Shown: one piece after another, positions 30,280 through 38,393 of the stretch
Layout of the letters: each line of letters begins with the position of its first letter
How positions within the stretch are numbered: the stretch's first letter is position 1
Assembly: GCA_964545285.1 (NCBI GenBank)
Contig: CAZJEW010000008.1
Span: forward strand, 1 to 41,056
Direction: 5' to 3'
Source of the DNA: CAG-1000 sp964545285
GTDB taxonomy: Bacteria > Bacillota_I > Bacilli_A > RF39 > UBA660
Length of the DNA stretch: 41,056 bases
Notes under the pieces: model-generated
Told to the model about the DNA's origin: nothing
The model's database searches: none
Seen by the model: the letters and a program-made list of their open reading frames with translations, nothing else
Made by a program: the position numbers and the translations under genes

Positions 30280-31467
30280 TTAATAGAATCTTGAATAAAA
30301 ACTTGTTCCTTTAGGTGGAAAGTTTATATAATTTGTTGGATCTACATAATATGCACTTGTCCATCCTATCATCAATCCTAAATGAAGGTGTCCTCCTGTA
30401 GTACAATAATCATAACTTTCACCACCACCTGATGTTCCTATTACTGTCATTATTGTAACGATATCATTTACTTTTACATTAACAGTGTGTAGATGCATAT
30501 AAACTGATGTGTAGTTTTTACCATCTACTGTATGTTGAATATATACTTTATTACCACCGCAACTTGAGCTTGCAATATTCGGAGTAGCTGCCATTGATAT
30601 TTTACTTACCCTACCAGCTGCTACCGCATATACATTTGTTCCCACTCTAGCACTTAAATCTATTCCATCATGCATTAACCATTGATGTTTCGTTGGATGA
30701 AATCTCATTCCGTAGTTACTTGTTATTGATGAAGTTTCAAGTGGTCTTACAAATCCTGATGCATATGGCACACCAATACACGATTGAATAGTTTGTGTTT
30801 CTTCACAATTGTTTTGTTTATATAAAGCTTCATATCCAATTATTTCTGTTTGTCTAGCATTAATATCTTGCTCTACATCTTCTTGGTCTTCAAATAAATC
30901 ACTTAAAGTTAATCCATAACTTTTTAATTTATTGTTAACTTCTATTGTTTTATTTTCAGATTCTTCTATTTTCACGTTTAATTCTGCCTGCAATTCAACA
31001 TTTTGTTGAATTAAATCATACATTTCATCAATTAACTCATCGTTATAATTAGTTAATTGTTCAACTAAAGCACTTCTATAAATAAAATCTGTGAATGAGG
31101 ATGCTCCAAAAATATATTCTAAATATACATTATCTCCATCAGATACTTGTTTAAAAGATAATAAAGATTCTATTTCTTTATTCTTTTCTTCTATTTGAAT
31201 ATTTAATTCTTCTATTTTAGCTTTTGATTCTTCAATAGCTGTTTTGCATTCTTCTATTTGTTTATTTAATTCTGCTATTTCATCATTAAGAGAATTAATT
31301 TTCTTCTGGGTTTCAGCTTTTTTTGCTATTATTACATCTTTATTTGCAATATCTTGTGCTAATTTATCTTTTAAATCTTTTAATGATTCAGAATCACCAA
31401 AAACATTGTTTGCTAAAACTAGAAAACATAATACACAAACAATAATTTTCAATAATTTCTTCATCAT
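30280..31467 (-). CDS. Secreted M23 (LytM) peptidase with coiled coil, probable FtsEX-controlled hydrolase
   Basis: The 395-residue product starts with a signal peptide (residues 1-24, MMKKLLKIIVCVLCFLVLAN, cut near VFG-DS). Residues 25-200 are a long coiled coil with heptad Glu/Lys/Ile patterns, followed by a cysteine-bearing linker and an M23 domain from about residue 250. Zinc ligands are visible in GMRFHP, MHDGIDLSA (His and Asp) and GGHLHLG (His360, His362). This is the architecture of PcsB/CwlO/EnvC-type peptidoglycan hydrolases that are activated by FtsEX, and the gene overlaps ftsX by four bases (ATGA), which strongly supports that partnership. Confidence 0.92.
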   Translation of the reverse strand: MMKKLLKIIVCVLCFLVLANNVFGDSESLKDLKDKLAQDIANKDVIIAKKAETQKKINSLNDEIAELNKQIEECKTAIEESKAKIEELNIQIEEKNKEIESLLSFKQVSDGDNVYLEYIFGASSFTDFIYRSALVEQLTNYNDELIDEMYDLIQQNVELQAELNVKIEESENKTIEVNNKLKSYGLTLSDLFEDQEDVEQDINARQTEIIGYEALYKQNNCEETQTIQSCIGVPYASGFVRPLETSSITSNYGMRFHPTKHQWLMHDGIDLSARVGTNVYAVAAGRVSKISMAATPNIASSSCGGNKVYIQHTVDGKNYTSVYMHLHTVNVKVNDIVTIMTVIGTSGGGESYDYCTTGGHLHLGLMIGWTSAYYVDPTNYINFPPKGTSFYSRFY

Positions 31468-32363
31468 ATTTTTAAATATTTTCTTACTGCTCTAAAACTA
31501 CCCCATGCACCTACTACAACACCTACTATTAATATAGAAATACTTGTATCAAATAATAAATTTGCAGGTCTAACTAATTTTATAATAGCAGTAAATAATT
31601 GTCCTCCTAATCTATTGTATAAATAATTATATCCATATCCTAATGCAATTATTGGTATTATTGAACCTAATAAACCAAGTATTATTCCTTCAAAAAAGAA
31701 TGGTTGTCTAATATATGTATTTGATGCACCAACCAAACGCATTATTTCTATTTCTTTTCCTCTTGATTGAATAGTAATTTTAATTGTATTACTTATTAAG
31801 AATGCAGTAACTAATACTAAAGCAACTACTGCTATCAAAGATATCTTTTTTACAATATCAAATATTTTTACTAATTCTTCTACAGAGCCTTCTCCATATT
31901 TAACTAAAGATACTTTTTCAATTTTTTCTATTTCTCCAGCTGTTTTTCCAATATCATTAATGTCAACTACTTTCACTAAGAATGAATCTTGAAGAGGATT
32001 TGTTTCTTCATCATATTGTGACATTATACTATCAAATACTTCGGATTCTTTTTGCATACTTTTTTTTGTTTCTTCTTTTGATACAAATTCTACATTATCG
32101 ATATTACTTAATCTTTCTATTGATTTTCCTATTGCATCTGTTTCCTCATTAGTTGACTTTCTATCAACAAAAACTACTATTGTTACATCTTTTTCTATAC
32201 TAGTAGTAAAATTATTAACATTGTATGACATTATAATACTAAATCCTACTAATAATAAAGTTATTGTTATACAAGAAATACTTGCTAAAGAAAGTGAAAA
32301 GTTTCTAAATACTCCTTTAAAAGAATCAGCAATATTTCTTCCTAAAATTCTAAATGCTTTCAT
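31464..32363 (-). CDS. ftsX: Cell-division ABC transporter-like permease FtsX
   Basis: FtsX is the membrane partner of FtsE and activates a cell-wall hydrolase outside the cell. The protein (299 residues) has a first helix at about 25-48, an outer domain to about 170, then three helices (about 180-205, 225-255 and 270-295), including GAWGSFRAVRKYLK at the end. The start MKAFRILGRNIADSFKG is chosen because it is the family beginning and follows AAGGAAG; twelve further codons upstream overlap ftsE and are not conserved. The start lies inside the last 14 bases of ftsE. Confidence 0.94.
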   Translation of the reverse strand: MKAFRILGRNIADSFKGVFRNFSLSLASISCITITLLLVGFSIIMSYNVNNFTTSIEKDVTIVVFVDRKSTNEETDAIGKSIERLSNIDNVEFVSKEETKKSMQKESEVFDSIMSQYDEETNPLQDSFLVKVVDINDIGKTAGEIEKIEKVSLVKYGEGSVEELVKIFDIVKKISLIAVVALVLVTAFLISNTIKITIQSRGKEIEIMRLVGASNTYIRQPFFFEGIILGLLGSIIPIIALGYGYNYLYNRLGGQLFTAIIKLVRPANLLFDTSISILIVGVVVGAWGSFRAVRKYLKI

Positions 32364-33048
32364 CTTTATATCTTCCTTTCTCTGTATCACTAACCACAAG
32401 TCCTTTACTTAATTTAATTACTCTTTTCTTAAGTTTATTAACAATTTCTCTATCATGAGTTGCCATTATAACAGTTGTTCCCATTTCTTTGTTAATATCT
32501 TCAATTACTTTCATAATTTCCATTGAAGTGTCAGGATCTAAATTACCAGTTGGTTCATCACATATTAAAACTTTAGGATCGTTTACTATTGCTCTAGCAA
32601 TTGATACTCTTTGTTGTTCTCCTCCTGATAGTTTATCTGGATAACTTCTTAATTTATCTTTTAATCCAACTTGTTCTATTGCTTTAATAGTTCTTTTCCT
32701 AATTTCTTCTTCTTTTAATCCATATACTTCTAAAGCAAATGCAACATTTTCATAAACAGTCATTCTGGGCAATAATTTATAATCTTGAAATACAATTCCA
32801 AGTTTTCTTCTTAATTTATATACTTTTCCATTTCTAAGTTTAGCTACATTTATTCCACCAATAAAAACTTCACCTTTAGTAGGCTTTTCTTGTCTATATA
32901 ATAGTTTAATTAAAGTTGATTTTCCGGAACCAGAAGCTCCAATAATGAAAACAAACTCACCTTTTGATATTTCAACATTACAATCAACTAAAGCAATAAC
33001 ACCATTATTATAACGTTTCATTACATCTCTAACTTCTATTAATTGCAT
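32350..33048 (-). CDS. ftsE: Cell-division ATP-binding protein FtsE
   Basis: FtsE is the ATPase that drives FtsX. The 232-residue product has Walker A GASGSGKST (37-45), the Q-loop VFQDYKLLP, the signature LSGGEQQRVSIARA, Walker B VLICDEPTGNLD and the H-loop ATHD. The tyrosine-rich FtsE beginning (VRDVMKRYNNGVIAL) separates it from other ABC ATPases. A GGAGG ribosome binding site and a good promoter precede it. Confidence 0.97.
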   Translation of the reverse strand: MQLIEVRDVMKRYNNGVIALVDCNVEISKGEFVFIIGASGSGKSTLIKLLYRQEKPTKGEVFIGGINVAKLRNGKVYKLRRKLGIVFQDYKLLPRMTVYENVAFALEVYGLKEEEIRKRTIKAIEQVGLKDKLRSYPDKLSGGEQQRVSIARAIVNDPKVLICDEPTGNLDPDTSMEIMKVIEDINKEMGTTVIMATHDREIVNKLKKRVIKLSKGLVVSDTEKGRYKDESI

Positions 33049-33067
33049 ACTTCCTCCATAACATTAT

Positions 33068-33095
33068 ATTATACTCTATTTATTTTAATCCTCAA
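33068..33095 (-). promoter_or_regulatory. Promoter of the ftsE-ftsX-M23 operon
   Basis: TTGAGG (33095-33090) and TATAAT (33073-33068) on the minus strand are 16 bases apart; the -35 box lies in the last codons of the upstream yitT-type gene. The leader is about 12 bases and contains the GGAGG site. Confidence 0.6.
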
Positions 33096-33993
33096 ATAGC
33101 AAATTTTTCCTTTTAGTTCCGCCATATACTTCATAACAGTCAGATACTACTATGAATGCATTAGGATCTATTTCTTGTATTGCGCTTTTTAAAAACGAAT
33201 ATTTTTCCGTACTAACAACACACATCAACATTTTCTTTTTCAAATCGGTAAATGCACCTTTAGTTTCAAATTCAGTTACACCACTTTCAATAACTCTAAG
33301 AATAAAATCTTTTACTTCATCTTCCTTAGATGTCTGAATAAAGAAAGTTTTAGAATCGCTTATTCCTATTAATAGTCTATCAACCAAATATGTTGAAATT
33401 GTGGTAATTATTAATGAATACATTATTGCTGTATACCCGAAAGCAATTCCACCAGCTATAATAATTATTAATGAAATAACTCTTAATATTTTGCCTAAAG
33501 GCACTTTCTTATATTTCTGAATTATTAATGCCGGAATGCTTGTACCACCAGTGTTAAATCCTGCTTTATATACAAGACTCTCGCCAAAACCACCACAAAC
33601 TCCAGCAGCTAGTACATAAAGTAGTATATTATCAAATGAAAAATTAATCTCTTGTGGAACATTCTTTGTAGCATAAACAAATAGTGTATAAACAGTTGCT
33701 CCAACAATACTCATTAGTGAGTTTTTAAAACCCAAGAATATTATACTAAATATTATAAAGATTAAATTTCCTATTAAAATAACTAATGTGGCATCGCAAG
33801 GAAAGAATTCGTTTAATATAACTGCAGTCCCGCCTAATCCTCCAGATACAAAATTATTAGGAACAAAAAACAAGTTAAAAGATAAAGCCGATATAAAAGC
33901 TCCAATCACAAATAATAAAGATCTTTTTACTATTTGTTTTTTAAGAACAAGTTTTCTTGTTTTTTCAGTTCTTCTTTTTGTAAACCAACCCAT
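33085..33993 (-). CDS. YitT family membrane protein
   Basis: The 302-residue protein has a basic N-terminus (KKQIVKRSL), five to six membrane helices between residues 28 and 205 and a C-terminal cytosolic DUF2179-type domain (about 215-300) with a beta-alpha-beta pattern ending AFIVVSDCYEVYGG. FFVPNNFVSGGLGGTAVIL and GFNTGGTSIPALIIQKY are the glycine motifs of the family. Its function is not established; members are proposed transporters. Own promoter, GGAG ribosome binding site 10 bases upstream. Confidence 0.92.
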   Translation of the reverse strand: MGWFTKRRTEKTRKLVLKKQIVKRSLLFVIGAFISALSFNLFFVPNNFVSGGLGGTAVILNEFFPCDATLVILIGNLIFIIFSIIFLGFKNSLMSIVGATVYTLFVYATKNVPQEINFSFDNILLYVLAAGVCGGFGESLVYKAGFNTGGTSIPALIIQKYKKVPLGKILRVISLIIIIAGGIAFGYTAIMYSLIITTISTYLVDRLLIGISDSKTFFIQTSKEDEVKDFILRVIESGVTEFETKGAFTDLKKKMLMCVVSTEKYSFLKSAIQEIDPNAFIVVSDCYEVYGGTKRKNLLFED

Positions 33994-34014
33994 ATCTATT
34001 TTTCTCCAATATAC

Positions 34015-34023
34015 ATTATAGCA
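34015..34023 (-). promoter_or_regulatory. Extended -10 promoter of the yitT-type gene
   Basis: TGCTATAAT on the minus strand lies 21 bases upstream of the ATG at 33993 and just before the TTGGAG ribosome binding site. No -35 match is seen. Confidence 0.5.
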
Positions 34024-34084
34024 AAAACATCATTAAATATCTAGATTCTAAATGTAGATTAACAATTATTTGTAAAATAAAACA

Positions 34085-34114
34085 AATAAAAAGTAAATAA
34101 TATAAATTATTTAC
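34085..34114 (-). terminator. Terminator of the DUF4282-like gene
   Basis: GTAAATAAT-TTAT-ATTATTTAC on the minus strand is a perfect 9-bp stem followed by TTTTTATTTG. It lies 26 bases after the stop codon at 34140. Confidence 0.75.
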
Positions 34115-34139
34115 CATAATAATATAACTATTAATTATA

Positions 34140-34436
34140 TTATTTTAACTTTTTATTTATTTCACTTGTATTTTCATAAATAGATAAGATAACTAATGAA
34201 AATTCAAATACAACCCTTACAACTATATTTCCAACTACTAAAACTAATAAAAATGCTAAGAAACTAGTAGATATTACACCAAATGATGCTAAAGTAATAT
34301 AGATTGCTGCGATTAAGTAAACAATTTTTAAAAATGAAACAATAAACATTTTTTTGAATTTAACAAAATCATATAATTTTGCCATAAATCCATGATATGT
34401 CTTTTCATTTTTATTTGAGAACACAGTAAAATACAA
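34140..34436 (-). CDS. DUF4282-like membrane protein with unclear start
   Basis: The coordinates use the first in-frame TTG, giving 98 residues. The sequence has two membrane helices (about residues 30-80) and ends with VVRVVFEFSLVILSIYENT and EINKKLK, the pattern of small DUF4282 proteins. The reading frame stays open and protein-like upstream to 34541, encoding a further hydrophobic helix (GIWGIIALVIAIIGGICLYF) that looks genuine, but this extension has no ATG, GTG or TTG before an in-frame TAA. An ATG at 34537 is one frame off. So either a rare ATT start at 34541 is used, or a base is missing, or the gene is damaged. Function unknown. Confidence 0.65.
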   Translation of the reverse strand: MYFTVFSNKNEKTYHGFMAKLYDFVKFKKMFIVSFLKIVYLIAAIYITLASFGVISTSFLAFLLVLVVGNIVVRVVFEFSLVILSIYENTSEINKKLK

Positions 34437-34572
34437 ACATATTCCACCGATTATTGCAATAACTAATGCAATGATTCCCCAAATACCAACATCACCTAAT
34501 AAATTAGTATTAGTAGTTCCATTACCATAATTTACATAAATTTAGTACAAAATTTTCACATTTTTCATTAAT

Positions 34573-35655
34573 TTATATTTTCAAAAAAGACTCTAAAAAT
34601 CCTTTAATTTCTCCGTCTAAAACCTTTTCAACATTAGATGTTTCATAATCTGTTCTTGTATCTTTTACTAATGTATAAGGACACATTACATAACTTCTTA
34701 TAGCACTTCCAAAATTAACATCCATTACATCACCTTTTAATGATTTAATTTTATTACTAAATTCATTTAAAGATAATATATATAATTTTTGCTTTAACAT
34801 CTCCATTGCTCTTTCTTTATTTTGTTTTTGGCTTCTTTCAACCTGACACGAAACAACTATTCCTGATGGTAAATGTGTTATTCTAACAGCAGAATCAGTT
34901 GTGTTAACACTTTGACCGCCGGCTCCACTGCTATGAAAAACATCAATTTTAAGATCAGAATCTTTAATATCTACTTCTATATTTTTATTGATTTTAGGTG
35001 TTACTAACACTGAGGCAAATGATGTATGTCTTCTCTTATTACTATCAAAAGGACTTATTCTTACTAGTCTATGAACTCCGGTTTCTCCTTTTAAATAACC
35101 ATAAGGATAATACCCTTTTACTAATAATGTTATTCCTTTAATACCTACTTCTTCACCTTTTTGTTCATTTATTATTTCAAATGAATAATTATTTTTCTCA
35201 AAAAATCTTGTATACATTCTAAATAACATATTTGCCCAATCGTTGCTTTCAGTACCTCCAGCCCCAGAATGTATTTCTATGTATGCATCAGATGAATCAT
35301 ATTCGCCATTTAACAACGTATCTAGTTTTAAATTATTAAGTTCAGTATCTATAATGTTCAATTCATTTTCATATTCATTTAATTCTTGATCACTTAACTC
35401 CAAACTTAAAAGTTCTTTTATAGTATTGATTTTATCATACACAAAATCAAAATCTTTAATAATTTCATTAAGATTTTTAAGTTCCTGAATTATATCTTTA
35501 GTTTTTTCAATATCATCCCAAAATCCATCACTATTAGTAATATTTTCAAGTTCTTTCACTTTGTCTTTCTTAGAACTCAATTCTATTTTATTTTCTAGAT
35601 CTTTATAAACAATTGTAAATTCATTAATTTTTTTTTCAATTTCTTTCTTTTCCAT
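34573..35655 (-). CDS. prfB: Peptide chain release factor 2
   Basis: RF2 releases chains at UAA and UGA. The 360-residue protein has the SPF stop-codon recognition motif in RISPFDSNKRRH and the GGQ motif in SSGAGGQSVNTTDSAVR. Residues 1-110 are the helical N-terminal domain. Most bacteria need a programmed +1 frameshift after about 25 codons to make RF2; here the equivalent place (ENKIELSSKK) is read straight through, so that autoregulation is absent. No ribosome binding site precedes the ATG, and the promoter predicts transcription starting at the ATG itself. RF2 shows that UGA is a stop in this organism. Confidence 0.95.
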   Translation of the reverse strand: MEKKEIEKKINEFTIVYKDLENKIELSSKKDKVKELENITNSDGFWDDIEKTKDIIQELKNLNEIIKDFDFVYDKINTIKELLSLELSDQELNEYENELNIIDTELNNLKLDTLLNGEYDSSDAYIEIHSGAGGTESNDWANMLFRMYTRFFEKNNYSFEIINEQKGEEVGIKGITLLVKGYYPYGYLKGETGVHRLVRISPFDSNKRRHTSFASVLVTPKINKNIEVDIKDSDLKIDVFHSSGAGGQSVNTTDSAVRITHLPSGIVVSCQVERSQKQNKERAMEMLKQKLYILSLNEFSNKIKSLKGDVMDVNFGSAIRSYVMCPYTLVKDTRTDYETSNVEKVLDGEIKGFLESFLKI

Positions 35656-35661
35656 AATGTA

Positions 35662-35690
35662 ATTATATCATAACTATTGATTATTATGAA
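35662..35690 (-). promoter_or_regulatory. Promoter of prfB that predicts a leaderless mRNA
   Basis: TTCATA (35690-35685), a 17-base spacer and TGATATAAT (extended -10, 35670-35662) stand on the minus strand. Only six bases (TACATT) separate the -10 box from the ATG, so transcription should start at the A of the start codon. The -35 box is in the last codons of the upstream gene. Confidence 0.6.
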
Positions 35691-36250
35691 TTTTCATTTT
35701 TAATATTGTTTAAAAGATTTAATAATTCGTTAGTTAAATCTTTATCGCCCTTTTTATCCCAATAATACCCTGGCTTTATAAAATCATTAACTTCTTCCGA
35801 TGCTAAATCTATATTCTTTTTATTTACCTTATCACTTAATATTTTCATTGTAGTATTTCTATAACCTCTGATGGCACACCCAGCCATGGATTTAAAATAT
35901 GATTTTTCTGGAAGATTTGAGTTTTCATAAAAACACATTGCCATTTTATCAGTCATAGGTCTTACATTATTTATAATTATCTTATTTGATCTAAATATTC
36001 CATGTGGACAAGATTCACTTGGGCAGTCGATTATTTCAGCATCTTTTGGAACTATTACATCACAAATAGTATCTCCTCTTACAAGATATCTTAATATTTT
36101 GTCTTCAACAGAAAAGTTAAATCCACCCATCAATTTTGGATCACTTTCATTTGGATTCCAAAGTTGAGCTTCATTAACCTCATTTTCTTTATATTGGAAT
36201 CCATTAGCTCCAGATGTTAAACCAAACATAACTTTTACATATTTTTTCAT
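35684..36250 (-). CDS. Protein of unknown family, probably cytosolic
   Basis: I do not recognise this 188-residue protein. It has no signal peptide or membrane helix. The N-terminal half is beta-rich (KYVKVMFGLTSGANGFQYKE; GGFNFSVEDKILRYLVRGD; CDVIVPKDAEIIDCP), followed by a cluster CPSESCPHG with two closely spaced cysteines and RSNKIIINNVRPMTDKMAM, then a helical C-terminal part with LPEKSYFKSMAGCAIRGYRN. The strand-plus-'RSNKIIINN' layout resembles small proteins that fold like ADP-ribosyltransferase-associated or phage-encoded modules, but I would not assign a function. The ATG has no clear ribosome binding site. It is flanked by the collagen-like gene and prfB. Confidence 0.65.
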   Translation of the reverse strand: MKKYVKVMFGLTSGANGFQYKENEVNEAQLWNPNESDPKLMGGFNFSVEDKILRYLVRGDTICDVIVPKDAEIIDCPSESCPHGIFRSNKIIINNVRPMTDKMAMCFYENSNLPEKSYFKSMAGCAIRGYRNTTMKILSDKVNKKNIDLASEEVNDFIKPGYYWDKKGDKDLTNELLNLLNNIKNENS

Positions 36251-36300
36251 TATATACTACTATTTTCTTTCGTTTTACAAAATTATAATTATATTTTATA

Positions 36301-36315
36301 TGATAAGTGTTATCA
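36301..36315. repeat. Short palindrome between the collagen-like gene and its downstream neighbour
   Basis: TGATAA-GTG-TTATCA is a perfect 6-bp inverted repeat touching the stop codon of the collagen-like gene. It lacks a T run on the minus strand, so it is a poor terminator and could equally be an operator for the 188-residue gene. Confidence 0.4.
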
Positions 36316-37509
36316 CTATAAACTCTTTAACTTATTGAATTCTATAATAGAACCTGTTCCAAAAGAACCATAAAAGAAATCTAGTCTAACTTTATTCATA
36401 TTAACAAATGTATCCTTATCTCCTACCATATAAAAATCGTATGATAAACATTTTGTTTGTGTGCTATCGCTTATAGCAATGAACCCATAAATGCAAGGTT
36501 GTTGTCCCATCCAAGAAAGTTTAGCATCAATATACATCATTCCACCAATCCATGTTTCAGTACCATCATAATCCCACATGCTAACAAACTCATTGTAAGA
36601 ATTTGTAATAATAGTATTTATATTAGATGAACCATTGTAACCATACTTGTGAATATTTTTTAAATAGTACGTGTTTGTATCATCACCACGTATATACTGA
36701 GATCCTGTATAAAAATCAATATACAAATTAGGTCTATTTACTATCATTGTTGATTCTATCTTTATTTCATAAGTACTACCTTTAGAAATATTAAACTCTA
36801 CTGTTCTCAAATTACTTGTAGTAGTAATCTTATTATATCCATTATAAATAATAGAATTAACGCTTCTATCGAGATTTTCTTCAACAACGCCTTCATAGTA
36901 TGTAGTCCATTCACTAAAATCCACGTTTCCATCATTTTCAATAGCTACTCTGTAATATTTTAATAAATATGATTCTTCAGTTGACCAACATTCCTGATTT
37001 ATCATACCATTATCGTTAAATACACTTAAGTAATAATAAAATTGACCATCAAATGCTTCCCATTTACCAGTTGTAATATGTTTATCTCGCCAATCATCGA
37101 TATCAAGTTTTTCACCTTCATAAATGTAATAATCACCATTTAATCCATCTGTTCCATCAGAACCATCTGTTCCGTCAGAACCATCAATACCATTAGTACC
37201 ATTTGCACCATTTGTGCCATTAGTTCCGTTAACACCATTTTTTCCATCTTTACCATCAGTGCCATCAGTGCCATTAACACCATCTTTTCCAGATAAAACT
37301 TCTGTTGCAATTAATGTTTTCCATTCATCTTCTCCAGCATAACGCCATTGAATATAAGAACCATCATTGTTTAATTCTACTTGTTTTCCACTTACAGTTT
37401 TATTATTACTGCTGTAATCTTTGAAATATAAAACTATAGAAAATATAGAAATACAAGCAACAATGAATATTATAACACTTTGTATATAAAACATTTTTTT
37501 TGACAACAT
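36316..37509 (-). CDS. Collagen-like surface protein with membrane anchor
   Basis: The 397-residue product starts with a hydrophobic helix (about residues 6-28). Next comes a short beta module with SYIQWRYAGEDEWKTLI, typical of the domain that precedes bacterial collagen repeats, then 18 uninterrupted Gly-X-Y triplets (residues about 74-127) using Asp, Asn, Thr, Lys and Ser and no proline. The remaining 270 residues form a beta-rich, tryptophan- and tyrosine-rich domain that I do not recognise (KWEAFDGQFYYYLSVF; WTTYYEGVV; YIDFYTGSQYI), perhaps a ligand-binding head. The ATG at 37509 is chosen because GGAG lies eight bases upstream; a GTG three codons earlier is inside that site. It has its own promoter. 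Confidence 0.8.
   Translation of the reverse strand: MLSKKMFYIQSVIIFIVACISIFSIVLYFKDYSSNNKTVSGKQVELNNDGSYIQWRYAGEDEWKTLIATEVLSGKDGVNGTDGTDGKDGKNGVNGTNGTNGANGTNGIDGSDGTDGSDGTDGLNGDYYIYEGEKLDIDDWRDKHITTGKWEAFDGQFYYYLSVFNDNGMINQECWSTEESYLLKYYRVAIENDGNVDFSEWTTYYEGVVEENLDRSVNSIIYNGYNKITTTSNLRTVEFNISKGSTYEIKIESTMIVNRPNLYIDFYTGSQYIRGDDTNTYYLKNIHKYGYNGSSNINTIITNSYNEFVSMWDYDGTETWIGGMMYIDAKLSWMGQQPCIYGFIAISDSTQTKCLSYDFYMVGDKDTFVNMNKVRLDFFYGSFGTGSIIEFNKLKSL
37129..37290 (-). repeat. Collagen-type coding repeat, 18 Gly-X-Y triplets
   Basis: A 162-base tandem array of 9-base units (three codons per triplet) encodes Gly-X-Y without interruption. The third base varies, so the array is protein-level rather than a perfect DNA repeat, yet several adjacent units (GTNGTNGANGTNG, GTDGSDGTD) are almost identical and could change in number by slippage. 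Confidence 0.9.
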
Positions 37510-37547
37510 ACTTACCACTCCAAACTACATTACGATTACTATAAAAC

Positions 37548-37577
37548 ATTATATAATAAAAAACATTGATAAATCAA
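37548..37577 (-). promoter_or_regulatory. Promoter of the collagen-like gene
   Basis: TTGATT (37577-37572) and TATAAT (37553-37548) on the minus strand are 18 bases apart. The same -35 hexamer is used by the S10 operon promoter. The leader is about 33 bases. Confidence 0.55.
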
Positions 37578-37579
37578 TG
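37564..37579. terminator. Terminator-like hairpin downstream of the 239-residue gene
   Basis: CATTGAT-TT-ATCAATG is a 7-bp perfect inverted repeat. On the minus strand it is followed by TTTTTTATTAT and on the plus strand by CTTTTTATTATTTT, so it can work both ways. It overlaps the -35 region of the collagen-like gene's promoter. Confidence 0.6.
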
Positions 37580-37658
37580 CTTTTTATTATTTTAATCAAT
37601 TTTAACAATATCTTTTTATCTAAATCAAATACATCATTATCATATTTTTTAGTGTATA

Positions 37659-38378
37659 TTAAATTCCTTTTTTTATAAATTTATCTTTACAAAACTCTAA
37701 AAATTCATCATGTGTAAATACTTTGTTAAAATCCCAATTATATTCCTTACACCATTTTTGAATATAAGTTTTACTTTCTGATGTGGTAATAATTGCAACA
37801 AGTCTATCAGCTTCCTTAGCAAAATCAACACCACTCACACCACCATACACTTCAGTACTTTGACCCGTATTAATTACGCTATCTATTTCACTATTAAGTG
37901 GAATAAATACAAATATTGCACCATATGGCATAAATGAATTAGTTCCCGGATCAGCAAATTCACAACTTACTGTAATATTAGTTTTATACGTTACATCTAT
38001 TTGAGCTGCAAATGATTTTATAGGTACATTTCTTTGCTCTGGAGTAAACAGTCCACCAGTTCTAATAATTTCATTAATAATTCCTATGTTACTTACACCG
38101 TGAAAAACATACGGTTCGCCATCTGGAATTAAAGAATCTACTTTAGTTGGAAAATTTTGATATATGTCATACCTATTACATTCATCATCTTCTTCTGGTA
38201 GTCTCATATAATCAATATGCGATTTAAAATACATTAATGTTTGAAATGAACTATTTATTCTTCTTTTATACAGTTCAATCATTCTTTCATCATTTACTGC
38301 TTCAAATTCTTTTAATTTTAATTTGTCATTTTCAATTTTTAATAATATTCTTTTATATTCAGACTTGAATAAATTCAT
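37659..38378 (-). CDS. Protein with possible ADP-ribosyltransferase-like C-terminal domain; family unknown
   Basis: The chosen ATG (AGGA site six bases before) gives 239 residues; an in-frame ATG at 38402 lies in the repeat next to the N gap, and the true start could even be inside the gap. Residues 1-65 are helical and charged (KSEYKRILLKIENDKLKLKE). The rest contains YVFHGVSNIGIINEIIRTGG and GLFTPEQRN, then FMPYGAIFVFIPLNSEID and EADRLVAIITT. A histidine-glycine turn followed by an I-I-x-x-G-G-L helix and later Y-G-A-I-F-V-F strand recalls NAD-binding ADP-ribosyltransferase folds, but no complete catalytic triad can be assigned. No signal peptide. It lies upstream of the collagen-like gene. 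Confidence 0.6.
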   Translation of the reverse strand: MNLFKSEYKRILLKIENDKLKLKEFEAVNDERMIELYKRRINSSFQTLMYFKSHIDYMRLPEEDDECNRYDIYQNFPTKVDSLIPDGEPYVFHGVSNIGIINEIIRTGGLFTPEQRNVPIKSFAAQIDVTYKTNITVSCEFADPGTNSFMPYGAIFVFIPLNSEIDSVINTGQSTEVYGGVSGVDFAKEADRLVAIITTSESKTYIQKWCKEYNWDFNKVFTHDEFLEFCKDKFIKKGI

Positions 38379-38393
38379 TCTTTGTCCTAATTT

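Noticed and set aside
37129..37290. Possible CRISPR-like or other DNA repeat array
   Set aside because: The periodicity is nine bases and encodes Gly-X-Y triplets; it has no constant repeat with variable spacers.
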